This document shows, in pieces, positions 18,280-28,622 of a stretch of 64,000 nucleotides of DNA. Numbering within the stretch: the first letter of the stretch is position 1; every line of letters starts with the position of its first letter. A program made the translations under genes and the position numbers. The notes below the pieces were generated by a model. It did no database searches. It had not been told where the DNA came from and saw nothing but the letters and a program-made list of their open reading frames with translations. Source of the DNA: Bog-473 sp963743785 (GTDB lineage Bacteria > Actinomycetota > Acidimicrobiia > Acidimicrobiales > RAAP-2); contig CAVURD010000042.1 in assembly GCA_963743785.1 (NCBI GenBank), positions 1 through 64,000 on the forward strand, written 5' to 3'.

Positions 18280-19559
18280 GCCGTGGCGAAGGAGACGAAC
18301 TGTTCACGGCCCGGGCCCACCCCGACCAGGCGCACCGGCACGCCGATCTGCTCGGACAAGAAGGCGACGTAGTTGCAGGCGGCTTCGGGCAGGTCCCCCA
18401 CCGCCGTGGCCTCGGTCAGATCGGTGCGCCAACCCGGCAGCTCTTCGTACACCGGCGTGACGTTGTGGAAGGTGGACTGGTGGTAGGGCAGGTGGGTGTA
18501 GCGGACACCGTCGGCCTCGTAGGCCACGCACACCTTGACGGTCTCGAACGTATCGAGCACGTCCAGCTTGGTCAGCGCCACCTCGGTCATGGAGTTCAGG
18601 CGCACCGCCTGGCGCAGCATGACCGCATCGAACCACCCGCAGCGGCGCCGGCGGCCGGTGTTGGTGCCGAACTCATGGCCCCGCTCGACCAGGAGCTGGC
18701 CGATGTCGTTGTCCTGCTCGGTGGGGAACGGGCCGGCGCCGACCCGGGTCACGTAGGCCTTGGCGATGCCGATGACCCGATCGATGTGGCGCGGGCCGAG
18801 CCCCGAGCCGGTGCAGGCGCCACCGGCCACCGGGTTCGACGAGGTCACGAAGGGATAGGTGCCGTGATCGAGATCGAGGAAGGTGGCCTGGGCCCCCTCC
18901 AGCAGCACGTTGCGCCCGGCTTCGACCGCATCGTGGACCAGGCCGACGGTGTCGCCCACCATCGGCTCGATGCGCGGGGCGTACTCGTTGAGGTACTGGT
19001 CGGCGATCTCGTCTGCCGACAGCGGCAACCGGTTGTAGACCTTGGCCAGGATGGCGTTCTTCTCCTTCAGGACCACCTCGAGCTTCTGCCGGAAGATCTT
19101 GGCGTCGAAGAGGTCCTGGACCCGCAGGCCCACCCGGGCCGCCTTGTCGGCGTAGGCCGGTCCGATCCCGCGCTTGGTCGTGCCCAGCGCGTTCTTGCCC
19201 AGGAAGCGCTCGGTGACCCGGTCCAGCTCCTGGTGGTACGGCATGATCAGGTGGGCGTTGCCGCTGACCACCATCCGACCGGTGTCGACGCCCTTGGCGG
19301 CCAGGCTGTCGAGCTCGGCCAACAGGACGGCCGGGTCGACGACCACGCCGTTGCCGATCATCGGCGTGATGTGGTCATAGAGGATGCCGCTGGGCACCAG
19401 CTGGAGGGCGAAGGCCTCGCCGTTCACCACGATCCGGTGGCCGGCGTTGTGGCCGCCCTGGTAGCGCACCACCATGTCCATCTCGCGGGCCAGGAGGTCG
19501 GTCAGCTTCCCCTTGCCCTCATCGCCCCACTGGGTCCCCACCACCACGGTTGCGGGCAC
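18276..19559 (-). CDS. purA: Adenylosuccinate synthetase
   Basis: PurA makes adenylosuccinate from IMP, aspartate and GTP. The 427-residue protein has the P-loop-like VVVGTQWGDEGKGKLTD, YQGGHNAGH, and the signature GRRRRCGWFDAVMLR. The start is GTG at 19559 with GGAGAT 7 nt upstream. It is the first gene of purA-purD-purB-purC. Co-localising the AMP branch with early IMP enzymes lets one transcript serve several steps. Confidence 0.95.
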   Translation of the reverse strand: MPATVVVGTQWGDEGKGKLTDLLAREMDMVVRYQGGHNAGHRIVVNGEAFALQLVPSGILYDHITPMIGNGVVVDPAVLLAELDSLAAKGVDTGRMVVSGNAHLIMPYHQELDRVTERFLGKNALGTTKRGIGPAYADKAARVGLRVQDLFDAKIFRQKLEVVLKEKNAILAKVYNRLPLSADEIADQYLNEYAPRIEPMVGDTVGLVHDAVEAGRNVLLEGAQATFLDLDHGTYPFVTSSNPVAGGACTGSGLGPRHIDRVIGIAKAYVTRVGAGPFPTEQDNDIGQLLVERGHEFGTNTGRRRRCGWFDAVMLRQAVRLNSMTEVALTKLDVLDTFETVKVCVAYEADGVRYTHLPYHQSTFHNVTPVYEELPGWRTDLTEATAVGDLPEAACNYVAFLSEQIGVPVRLVGVGPGREQFVSFATA

Positions 19560-19593
19560 GAGTCATCTCCGTTCGATCGGCGGATTACGCAAC

Positions 19594-19599
19594 ATTGTA
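19594..19599 (-). promoter_or_regulatory. Candidate -10 element for purA operon
   Basis: TACAAT read on the minus strand, 35 nt upstream of the purA GTG. No convincing -35 is visible at 17 nt spacing, so only the -10 is proposed. Confidence 0.35.
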
Positions 19600-19683
19600 G
19601 CCCTTCCCGACATGGGGGTACCCAAACCGGCCGGTGTTTCGCAACCAGCCCCTGGGGTAGGGGCATAGCGAGGAGATGATGGC

Positions 19684-20262
19684 ATGAGCAATGAATTGCA
19701 CGACGTACGAGTGGCCTTTCTGGTGGCCAATGAGGGTATCGAAGAGGTGGAACTGACCCAGCCCTGGCGGGCTGTGATGGATGCCGGGGGACGACCCGAA
19801 CTGGTTGCCTCGGAGCCGGGGATGGCCGAGACCATGCATCACCTGGACAGGGCCGGCCGTTTCCCGGTGGACCAGATCACCGAGGAGGTGTGCGCCGACG
19901 ACTACGACGCCGTGGTGCTCCCGGGCGGGGTGGCCAACCCCGACCAGCTGCGTCGGGACGCCTACGCGGTCGACTTCCTGATGGCCATGTTCGAAGTCCG
20001 CAAGCCGGTGGCGGCCATCTGCCACGGCCCCTGGACGCTCATCGAGGGCGACCTGGTCTGCGGACGGACGATGACGTCGTGGCCCAGCCTCGAGACGGAC
20101 CTGCGCAACGCCGGAGCCGGCTGGGTCGACCAGCCGGTGGTGGTCTGCCGCGACGGCATCAACACCATGGTCACCAGTCGCAAGCCCGATGATCTCCCGA
20201 TCTTCTGCCGCGAGTTCACCCGCGTCTTCGCTGAATCCCGACTGGTGGGCGCAGGCGCCTGA
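19684..20262 (+). CDS. DJ-1/PfpI family protein (type 1 glutamine amidotransferase-like)
   Basis: A 192-residue PfpI/YhbO-like protein. The nucleophilic elbow AAICHGPWTLIEGD carries the reactive Cys followed by His, and YDAVVLPGGVANPDQLR is the upstream conserved strand. Family members act as stress-protective deglycase or hydrolase-like proteins; the activity here is not certain. It stands alone, divergent from purA and upstream of the toxin-antitoxin pair. Confidence 0.88.
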   Translation: MSNELHDVRVAFLVANEGIEEVELTQPWRAVMDAGGRPELVASEPGMAETMHHLDRAGRFPVDQITEEVCADDYDAVVLPGGVANPDQLRRDAYAVDFLMAMFEVRKPVAAICHGPWTLIEGDLVCGRTMTSWPSLETDLRNAGAGWVDQPVVVCRDGINTMVTSRKPDDLPIFCREFTRVFAESRLVGAGA

Positions 20263-20366
20263 CCTTCGCCGTGGGCGAACGATTCCGGGCTCCGCCTGGG
20301 ACTTGACGTCGACCTTCACTCAGGTGACGAATACATCAGGCGACCGCGCTTGCATTACGATCCGGT

Positions 20367-20627
20367 ATGCTGAATGCAATGCCGCAACTCGTGACGCGCC
20401 TCGATGCCGAGTTGGTCGAAGCGGTTGACCGCCTGGTCTCCGACGGCGTCGTTGCCAATCGCTCCGAGGCGGTTCGCATGGGTCTCGAACAGCTCGTCGA
20501 CCAGGCCCGGCGCTCTCAGATCGCCGAAGCAATTGTCGAGGGCTACCGGCGAGTCCCACAGACCGATGAGGAGCTCGAGCGTGCGGACAGGGGGCTCCGG
20601 GCTCTCGTCGCGGAGGAACCCTGGTGA
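20367..20627 (+). CDS. Ribbon-helix-helix antitoxin
   Basis: An 86-residue protein. The N-terminal RHH fold (QLVTRLDAELVEAVDRLVSDGV, then NRSEAVRMGLEQLVDQ) should bind operator DNA, and the acidic C-terminal tail should wrap the toxin. It overlaps the MazF-like toxin by 4 nt (GTGA), the usual antitoxin-first order. ATG 20367 and ATG 20379 are both possible starts. TACGAT at 20356-20361 could be the -10 of an autoregulated promoter. Confidence 0.85.
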   Translation: MLNAMPQLVTRLDAELVEAVDRLVSDGVVANRSEAVRMGLEQLVDQARRSQIAEAIVEGYRRVPQTDEELERADRGLRALVAEEPW

Positions 20628-20938
20628 GTTCCCCCGGCCAGGGAGAAGTGTGGTGGGCCGAGGCCGAAGATCAGCGACGCCCAGTCCTGGTGTGCACCCG
20701 TAGCGAAGCGATTCCGATACTGACCGCAATCGTGGTCGCGCCGGTAAGCCGCACCGTTCGGGGCATTCCCACCGAAGTGATGTTGGGCCGGGAAGAGGGA
20801 CTTGAAATTGAATGCGCGGCGAGCTTCGACAATCTCCAAACGATCCACCGGGGTGCACTCACATCGAGGCTCGGTACGCTGAACTCGGTTCGCAGAAGCG
20901 AACTCTGTGAGGCCTTGCGGGCGATGAGCGACTGCTAA
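20624..20938 (+). CDS. MazF/PemK-family endoribonuclease toxin
   Basis: A 104-residue toxin of the PemK/MazF fold. It has GQGEVWWAEAEDQRRPVLVCTRSEA (strands 1-2 with the catalytic Arg region), LTAIVVAPVSRTVRGIPTEV, and CAASFDNLQTIHRGALTSRLG. Family members cleave mRNA at short motifs. The start is GTG at 20624, overlapping the antitoxin stop. It is full length and intact, so the pair may be active. Confidence 0.88.
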   Translation: MSSPGQGEVWWAEAEDQRRPVLVCTRSEAIPILTAIVVAPVSRTVRGIPTEVMLGREEGLEIECAASFDNLQTIHRGALTSRLGTLNSVRRSELCEALRAMSDC

Positions 20939-20965
20939 GTCCGCCGGGAGGAAAGGCCAGCAAGC

Positions 20966-21688
20966 ATGCACATTGAGGACATTCCTTACACGGTGAACGG
21001 CGAGAGCATGCTCGGGCACCTGGCCTTCGACGACCACCGCGCCGGCCTCAAGCCGGCCGTTCTGGTCTCGCACGAAGGCCCCGGACTCGACGGGCATGCC
21101 AAGGCGATCGCCGAGAAACTGGCGGGGATGGGCTACACCGCCTTTGCCCTGGACTACCACGGCAACGGCGAACCTCCCTCATTGGATCAGGCGATGGAGC
21201 GCATCGGAGCCTTCAGGGATGATCCCGATCGCGCCTGCGCGCTGGCCCTCGCCGGCCTCGACGTCCTGTTGGCCCAACCGTCGACCGACCCCCACCGGGT
21301 GGCGGCCATCGGGTACTGCTACGGCGGGCTCCTGTCGCTCGAGCTGGCCCGGACGGGAGCCAACGTGAAGGCCGTGGTGGGCTTCCATCCCGGATTCGGA
21401 CCGCCGAGGACCGAGGCCTCGCGTCGCATCCGGGCCAGGATCCTGATGTGCTGCGGCACCGAGGACCCCTTCGCCACCCGGGACCAGCGAGCCGCCTTCG
21501 AGGTGGAGATGTGCGAAGCGAGCGTCTCCGATTGGTCCTTGGAGCTCTACGGCGGCGTCGGGCACAGCTTCACCAATCCCGCCGCCGACATGGCCAGGAT
21601 CCCGGGCGTCGAGTACAACGCCATGGCCGAGCGGCGCTCGTGGAAGTCAATGCTGGCGCTGTTGGACGAAGCCCTCGGGCCGGTTTGA
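20966..21688 (+). CDS. Dienelactone hydrolase family protein
   Basis: A 240-residue alpha/beta hydrolase. The nucleophile elbow is AAIGYCYGGLLSLELA with Cys instead of Ser, as in dienelactone hydrolases. The acid is the Asp of GTEDPF and the base is the His in YGGVGHSFTNP. A purine-rich GGGAGGAAAGG precedes the ATG. Catabolic genes for chloroaromatics are absent, so it is best read as a general carboxylesterase-like enzyme. Confidence 0.88.
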   Translation: MHIEDIPYTVNGESMLGHLAFDDHRAGLKPAVLVSHEGPGLDGHAKAIAEKLAGMGYTAFALDYHGNGEPPSLDQAMERIGAFRDDPDRACALALAGLDVLLAQPSTDPHRVAAIGYCYGGLLSLELARTGANVKAVVGFHPGFGPPRTEASRRIRARILMCCGTEDPFATRDQRAAFEVEMCEASVSDWSLELYGGVGHSFTNPAADMARIPGVEYNAMAERRSWKSMLALLDEALGPV

Positions 21689-21740
21689 ACCCGCGCCGGA
21701 GCCCATCCGGGAGCGCGTCACGGAGTGCAGCGATCGTTCC

Positions 21741-22158
21741 TCAGTCCACGTCCCGATTGTTCGACGTCATGAGGTGCGGCTCCTGGTCGGGGTTCTCGAT
21801 GACCGAAGCTGATGATCCGCCGGGGTCGGATGCGGATGAGTGAACTGTCATGTCCCGGTGTCGGGGTGCCGGGATCGGGCACGACCTCGGCGGTGCCCCG
21901 GATCTCGAGACAGCGCACCCGCCACGGCTGCCTCGAGGCGAGATCGTCGACGACGAAGGCCACCCGGTCGTTGTGCATGACGTTGTGGTACTTCTGGCTG
22001 TTCGACATGTTGAAGCCGCCGATGTCGATCGTGCCGGACTCCTCGCTGTACGAGAATCCGACCGGGCTGACCTGAGGCGAGCCGTCGCCACGGACCGTGG
22101 CCAGCCGGCCGATCGGCTGGCTGTCCAGATAGCTGAGTTCGGATGCCGTGAACGTCAT
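21741..22158 (-). CDS. PPOX-class F420-dependent oxidoreductase-like protein, C-terminus frameshifted
   Basis: A split-barrel flavin/deazaflavin protein of about 138 residues: LDSQPIGRLATVRGDGSPQVSPVGFSY at the N-terminus, GFNMSNSQKYHNVMHNDRVAFVVDDL in the middle, and IRPRRIISFG near the C-terminus. After this block the expected family tail (ending NNRDVD) lies in another frame, so a one-base shift near 21805 is inferred; the unshifted frame runs to 21718 with no conserved sequence. The NSRDV-like tail belongs to a subfamily of the F420-dependent group. Confidence 0.75.
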
Positions 22159-22267
22159 GGTGGTCGTTCCCTTCGTCTCGGTGCGTACATCGTCGGGTGT
22201 GATGCCACAAGATTGCTCCTTGGGGTAAAGGCCCAGGAGGAACGATGCAAGTAGGCAGCGTCAGATT

Positions 22268-22561
22268 TCAGGGCACCATCACATAGGTGCGTTGCACCAG
22301 CGGCTGCCCCAATGCGGCCAGCACCTTTTCGAGATGCCCGGACTGCGCGATCCGCTCGCCGAAGGCGGCATCGTGGGCCTCGGCGGAGACCCAGCGCTGG
22401 ATGAACGTGAAGGCCAGATCGTCGTCCTGATCCCGGTAGAGATCGAAGGACTCGCAGCCTTCGGCGGCCCGCATGCGGTCCCGGCCTTCGGTCAGCAGGG
22501 CCACGAGCGTGCTCTCCTGACCCGGCGCGGCGTGAAACTCCGTGACGTGCGTGATGCTCAT
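22268..22561 (-). CDS. Antibiotic biosynthesis monooxygenase (ABM)-domain protein
   Basis: A 97-residue ferredoxin-like ABM fold: ITHVTEFHAAPGQESTLVALL, CESFDLYRDQDDDLAFTFIQRW and the C-terminal strand VQRTYVMVP. Members include cofactor-free quinol monooxygenases. The substrate is unknown. It is divergent from the SPFH gene and close to the inverted-repeat operator, so the operator could also influence this gene. Confidence 0.8.
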   Translation of the reverse strand: MSITHVTEFHAAPGQESTLVALLTEGRDRMRAAEGCESFDLYRDQDDDLAFTFIQRWVSAEAHDAAFGERIAQSGHLEKVLAALGQPLVQRTYVMVP

Positions 22562-22634
22562 CAGTACGGCACCTCCGTGGTGAGTGGTCGGGCACCGGTT
22601 GGCGGAGCCGCCGTCAAGCTAGCCGCCGCCGGCC

Positions 22635-22677
22635 TTGACGACTCGGATTAAAGTGATAGCTTATTAATATCACTTTA
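22635..22677 (+). promoter_or_regulatory. SPFH promoter with overlapping inverted-repeat operator
   Basis: TAAAGTGATA (22649-22658) and TATCACTTTA (22668-22677) form a perfect 10-bp inverted repeat around a 9-nt AT-rich centre, an unusually AT-rich island in this GC-rich DNA. TTGACG at 22635-22640 and TAGCTT at 22657-22662 form a sigma70-type promoter with 16-nt spacing. The operator covers the -10 region, so repression by a dimeric regulator is the simplest reading. The palindrome resembles PadR-type sites in layout; the cognate regulator is not known. Confidence 0.7.
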
Positions 22678-22701
22678 CCGTCCTCTCAGAAGGAGGGACC
22701 C

Positions 22702-23628
22702 ATGAGCCAGAGCCAGACAGTCCAACCGTACGGCGACCCCGAGGCGATTCCGGTCGGCCCCTCGGGCACCCGCGTCGTGATCCGGGAGCGGAAGGCGTGG
22801 GCGATCAACGGCTGGCTCGGCGTCCTCGTGATCGCCGCCTGCATCGCCGCCACGGTCGTGCTCCTCCAGCATCACTCGGTCAGGGGCTTCGCCGCCGTGT
22901 CGATCGTGGTGGGCGTGGTCATCTTGGCCTCTCTCGTCATCGTGCAGCCCGGCCAGACCAGGGTCGTGCGGTTTTTCGGCAGCTACGTCGGGACCGTGCG
23001 TCGTACCGGCCTGTCCTGGATCCTGCCCCTCACCGACCGGCGGAGCGTGAGCATCCGGGTCAGGAACTTCGAGACGAGCCACCTGAAGGTCAACGACGCC
23101 GACGGCAATCCCGTGGAGATCGCCTCCATCGTCGTCTGGCAGGTGGCCGACACCTCGCGTGCTCTCTACGCCGTCGATGACTACCTCAATTTCGTGCGGG
23201 TCCAGGCCGAATCGGCCTTACGACACGTGGCGACCACGCATCCCTACGACAACCCCGCCGACAACGGCCTCTCGCTGCGCGGCTCGACCGACATCGTCGC
23301 CGGCGAGCTGGCCGAGGAGATGGCCCAGCGCGTCGCCATCGCCGGGGTGGAGATCGTCGAAGTGCGCATCAGCCATCTGGCCTACGCGTCGGAAATCGCC
23401 CAAGCCATGCTGCGCCGGCAACAGGCCAGCGCCGTCGTGGCGGCCCGCTCCCGCATCGTCGACGGCGCCGTCGGCATGGTCGAGATGGCGCTGGCCCGGC
23501 TGAGTGAGCGCAACATCGTCGAACTCGATGAGGAGCGCAAGGCGGCGATGGTGAGCAACTTGATGGTCGTGCTGTGCGGTGACCAACCGGCGTCGCCGGT
23601 CGTCAACACCGGGACGCTCTACTCCTGA
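22702..23628 (+). CDS. SPFH/Band 7 (stomatin-like) membrane protein
   Basis: A 308-residue protein with two N-terminal hydrophobic segments (about residues 34-53 and 62-80). The SPFH domain starts at VQPGQTRVVRFFGSYVGT and continues through NPVEIASIVVWQVADTSRALYAV and AGVEIVEVRISHLAYASEIAQAML. The C-terminal Ala-rich helix should drive oligomerisation. Such proteins organise membrane microdomains or proteases. AGGAGGG lies upstream of the ATG. The partner RHH gene follows after 3 nt. Confidence 0.9.
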   Translation: MSQSQTVQPYGDPEAIPVGPSGTRVVIRERKAWAINGWLGVLVIAACIAATVVLLQHHSVRGFAAVSIVVGVVILASLVIVQPGQTRVVRFFGSYVGTVRRTGLSWILPLTDRRSVSIRVRNFETSHLKVNDADGNPVEIASIVVWQVADTSRALYAVDDYLNFVRVQAESALRHVATTHPYDNPADNGLSLRGSTDIVAGELAEEMAQRVAIAGVEIVEVRISHLAYASEIAQAMLRRQQASAVVAARSRIVDGAVGMVEMALARLSERNIVELDEERKAAMVSNLMVVLCGDQPASPVVNTGTLYS

Positions 23629-23631
23629 TCG

Positions 23632-23826
23632 GTGTCCGACCGCAAGCAGATACTGCTTCGGATTGATCCGGCCGTCCACGATGCCCTGGCGCAATGGGCG
23701 GCCGATGAGTTCCGCAGCCTCAACGCCCACATCGAGATGCTGCTGCGCCGGGCCCTCGACGACGCCGGACGCATGCCGAAAAAGGCTCGCCCATTGCCTA
23801 AGCGCGGTCGTCCACCCGCCGCCTGA
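23632..23826 (+). CDS. Arc/RHH-type DNA-binding protein linked to SPFH gene
   Basis: A 64-residue ribbon-helix-helix protein: strand KQILLRIDPAVHDALAQWA, then DEFRSLNAHIEMLLRRALDDAG as helices. A Lys/Arg/Pro-rich tail ends PKRGRPPAA. The GTG start is 3 nt after the SPFH stop, so the two are one unit. RHH genes recur downstream of bacterial SPFH genes. It could bind the operator upstream, or nucleoid DNA via its AT-hook-like RGRP tail; both are inference. Confidence 0.8.
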   Translation: MSDRKQILLRIDPAVHDALAQWAADEFRSLNAHIEMLLRRALDDAGRMPKKARPLPKRGRPPAA

Positions 23827-23873
23827 ACCGACTTGACCGCCTGAACCGACTTGACCGCGTGAACCGACTTGCC
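23820..23873. repeat. 18-bp tandem repeat, three copies
   Basis: CGCCTGAACCGACTTGAC occurs twice exactly (23820-23837, 23838-23855), followed by a third copy with three changes (23856-23873). The first copy contains the RHH gene's TGA stop. The array lies between the converging RHH and clpB genes. Confidence 0.9.
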
Positions 23874-23916
23874 TGAGAGGTCGACGGTCAGGCCGTCACG
23901 GCAGCCCACGGCGCGA

Positions 23917-26406
<2,490 letters not shown>

Positions 26407-26412
26407 CGACCC

Positions 26413-26853
26413 TCACCTCCTCCGGTAGGGGACGGGCGTCTGTCGCAGGGGCACCAGGTCGCGACGGTACTGGCGGTGGGTGTCGGCCACCGCCACCCTG
26501 GCCAGCGAGCGGGCTTCGTCCAGCTCGTCGCGCAACCGGCCGAGTTCGGCTTCGAGCTCGAGCACCCGGCGCACCCCTTCGAGGTTGAGCCCGGTGGCGG
26601 TCAGCTCCTGGATGTGGCGGAGCCGGGACAGGTCGCTGTCGGAGAAGCGCCGGCTCCCGCCGCTGGTGCGCGAGGGATCGAGCAGTCCCTTGCGCTCGTA
26701 GATGCGCAGGGTCTGGGGGTGCATCCCGGTCAGCTCGGCCGCCACCGAGATCACGTAGACGGCCCGGTCGGCGCGGTTGGCGTTGGCGTTGGCGTTGGCG
26801 TCCTGCTCGCGCCCGGGCCGGTCAGCAGCCTTCACGCTCACCCGCCCCCTCAA
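26413..26853 (-). CDS. hspR: MerR-family heat-shock repressor HspR
   Basis: HspR represses the dnaK operon by binding HAIR sites. The MerR helix-turn-helix (YVISVAAELTGMHPQTLRIYERKGL, then PSRTSGGSRRFSDSDLSRLRHI) is followed by a Leu-rich coiled coil (LEGVRRVLELEAELGRLRDEL). A TTG at 26853 overlaps the dnaJ stop (TTGA); in-frame GTG codons a few positions later are alternatives. A (Ala-Asn)4 stretch precedes the DNA-binding domain. Its place between dnaJ and clpB is the classical actinobacterial order. Confidence 0.92.
   Translation of the reverse strand: MRGRVSVKAADRPGREQDANANANANRADRAVYVISVAAELTGMHPQTLRIYERKGLLDPSRTSGGSRRFSDSDLSRLRHIQELTATGLNLEGVRRVLELEAELGRLRDELDEARSLARVAVADTHRQYRRDLVPLRQTPVPYRRR
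26776..26799. repeat. Hexanucleotide repeat GTTGGC x4 inside hspR
   Basis: Four perfect GTTGGC copies on the plus strand encode (Ala-Asn)4 in HspR, just before the MerR domain. Copy-number change by slippage would add or remove Ala-Asn pairs without shifting frame. Confidence 0.9.
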
Positions 26854-27974
26854 CTTTCGACCGCGACCCGCGGCGCCTCATCGGTCACCGCGGCCAGGGA
26901 CTCGACGGCCGCCCGCTGCTCGTCGGAGAGCTCGGTCGGCACGACCACGTCCAGCTTCACCAGCAGGTTCCCCGGCTTGGCGTTGCGACCGCCACCCGAG
27001 GGCACACCCCGGCCGGCCACCCGCAGCACCGTGCCCGGGGCCGTCCCGGCCGGGACCCGCACCGTGACCTTGCTGTCCAACGTGGGCACGGTGATGGTGG
27101 TGCCGAGGGCCGCCTCGGGGAAGGTGATGGGGACGTTCATGGTCAGGTTCCGACCGCTGCGCCCGAAGATCGGGTGCGAGCCGACGTGGACCACGACGTA
27201 GAGGTCACCCGGTGGCGCCATGCCCTGACCCGGTGCGCCGCGTCCCTTGACCCGGATGCGCTGCCCGTCTTCGACCCCGGCCGGGATGCGGACCTTGACC
27301 GACCGGACCTTCCGCTCGGTGCCCGATCCGTGACAGACCGGGCAGGGGGTGTCGAACAGCGTGCCCCGACCCTGGCAGTCCGGGCAGACGGTGCTCAGGG
27401 AGAACAGCCCCTGGTTGTCGTTGAGGCTGCCGGTCCCGCCGCAGCGCGGACAGGTGTGCGTCGACGTCCCCGGCGCGGCGCCGGTGCCCCGGCAGTTGGA
27501 GCACCGCACCTCCTCGGGCACGTTGACCTTGGTGGTCACCCCGTGCACGGCGTCGGTGAACGACAGGTGCAGGACCGTCTCCATATCCGCCCCGCGCTGG
27601 GGCCCGCGAGTGGTCGTGGTCCGCCCGCCCCGGTTCCCGAACAGCCCACCGAAGAGGTCGCTCAGGTCACCCATGTCGGCGGTCCGGAAGCCCCCGGGGG
27701 CGCCGGCTCCACCGGGGCCGGGCGCGCCGAACCCGCCGGCCAGTGGCCCGAGGCGGCGGACCTCGTCGTATTCCTTGCGCTTGTCGGCGTCACCGAGGAC
27801 GTCGTAGGCCGCGCTGATCTCCTTGAAGCGCTCCTCGGAGCCGGGGTTGGTGTCGGGGTGGTACTGCTTGGCCAACTTCCGGTAGGCGCGCGTGATCTCC
27901 TTGTCGGAGGCCGTCGACACGACTCCCAACACCTTGTAGTAATCCTTCTCGTACCACTCCCGCTGGGCGGCCAT
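26850..27974 (-). CDS. dnaJ: Chaperone protein DnaJ
   Basis: A 374-residue type I J-protein. The J-domain has HPD in LAKQYHPDTNPG. A Gly/Phe/Pro-rich linker follows, then four CxxCxGxG zinc motifs (CSNCRGTG, CPRCGGTG, CPDCQGRG, CPVCHGSG) and the C-terminal peptide-binding domain (VRIPAGVEDGQRIRVKGRG). It stimulates DnaK ATPase and delivers clients. It starts 8 nt after grpE and overlaps hspR. Confidence 0.95.
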   Translation of the reverse strand: MAAQREWYEKDYYKVLGVVSTASDKEITRAYRKLAKQYHPDTNPGSEERFKEISAAYDVLGDADKRKEYDEVRRLGPLAGGFGAPGPGGAGAPGGFRTADMGDLSDLFGGLFGNRGGRTTTTRGPQRGADMETVLHLSFTDAVHGVTTKVNVPEEVRCSNCRGTGAAPGTSTHTCPRCGGTGSLNDNQGLFSLSTVCPDCQGRGTLFDTPCPVCHGSGTERKVRSVKVRIPAGVEDGQRIRVKGRGAPGQGMAPPGDLYVVVHVGSHPIFGRSGRNLTMNVPITFPEAALGTTITVPTLDSKVTVRVPAGTAPGTVLRVAGRGVPSGGGRNAKPGNLLVKLDVVVPTELSDEQRAAVESLAAVTDEAPRVAVES

Positions 27975-27982
27975 GGCTCAGG

Positions 27983-28622
27983 TCACCCCCGGACGCGGAC
28001 CATGGCCGGACGGAGCACGCGGCCCCGCCAGCGATAGCCCGATCGCAGCACCTCGTCGATGACCGGCTCGCCCCCCTCGACTTCGCCTTCGCATTTGGCC
28101 ACGGCGTCGTGGACCTCGGGATCGAAGGGCACCTCGGCCTCGTTCACCCGCTCCAGGCCTTCCTTGGCCAGCGTCTCGAGCAGCATGGAACGGGCCGCCT
28201 GCAAGGCCTTGGCGTCTTCGGACCCGGCACCCGAGTCGCCCTGATGGGCCTGGGCCAGGTCGAGCGTGTCGAGCACGTGCAGCAACTTGGTCACCAGGTC
28301 GGTGGCGGCGCGCGCCGACTGCTCGTCCTGGAGGCGCTGGATCCGCTTGCGGTAGTTCTCGAATTCGGCCTGGACGCGCTGGAGCGCGAGCAGGTACTCG
28401 TCCCGCTCGGCCGCCAGCACCTTCATCGGATCGAGCTCGCGCTCGACCCCGTCGTCATCGCCGGACCCAGACCCAGTCCCGGTTCCGGGCGCCCCCGCCG
28501 CGGCCTCGGCCACGGCGGCACGGGCGTCGCTCCAGATCCCGGGCTCCAGCTTCCGATTCCGACTTCGACTCGGACTCCGGCGTGACCTCCTCAGCGGGGA
28601 CGGCCTCGTCGGAGTTGCTCAT
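27983..28622 (-). CDS. grpE: Nucleotide exchange factor GrpE, probable N-terminal frameshift
   Basis: GrpE releases ADP from DnaK. The conserved long helix and beta domain are intact: LQRVQAEFENYRKRIQRLQDE, LEGLERVNEAEVPFDPEVHDAV-like block, and SGYRWRGRVLRPAMVRV. This frame opens only at a GTG at 28513. However, an ATG at 28622 overlaps the dnaK stop (ATGA) and encodes a typical acidic GrpE N-terminus (SDEAVPAEEVTPESESKSESE) in another frame. A one-base indel near 28540, in CCCGGG-rich sequence, would join them into about 212 residues. Confidence 0.88.
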
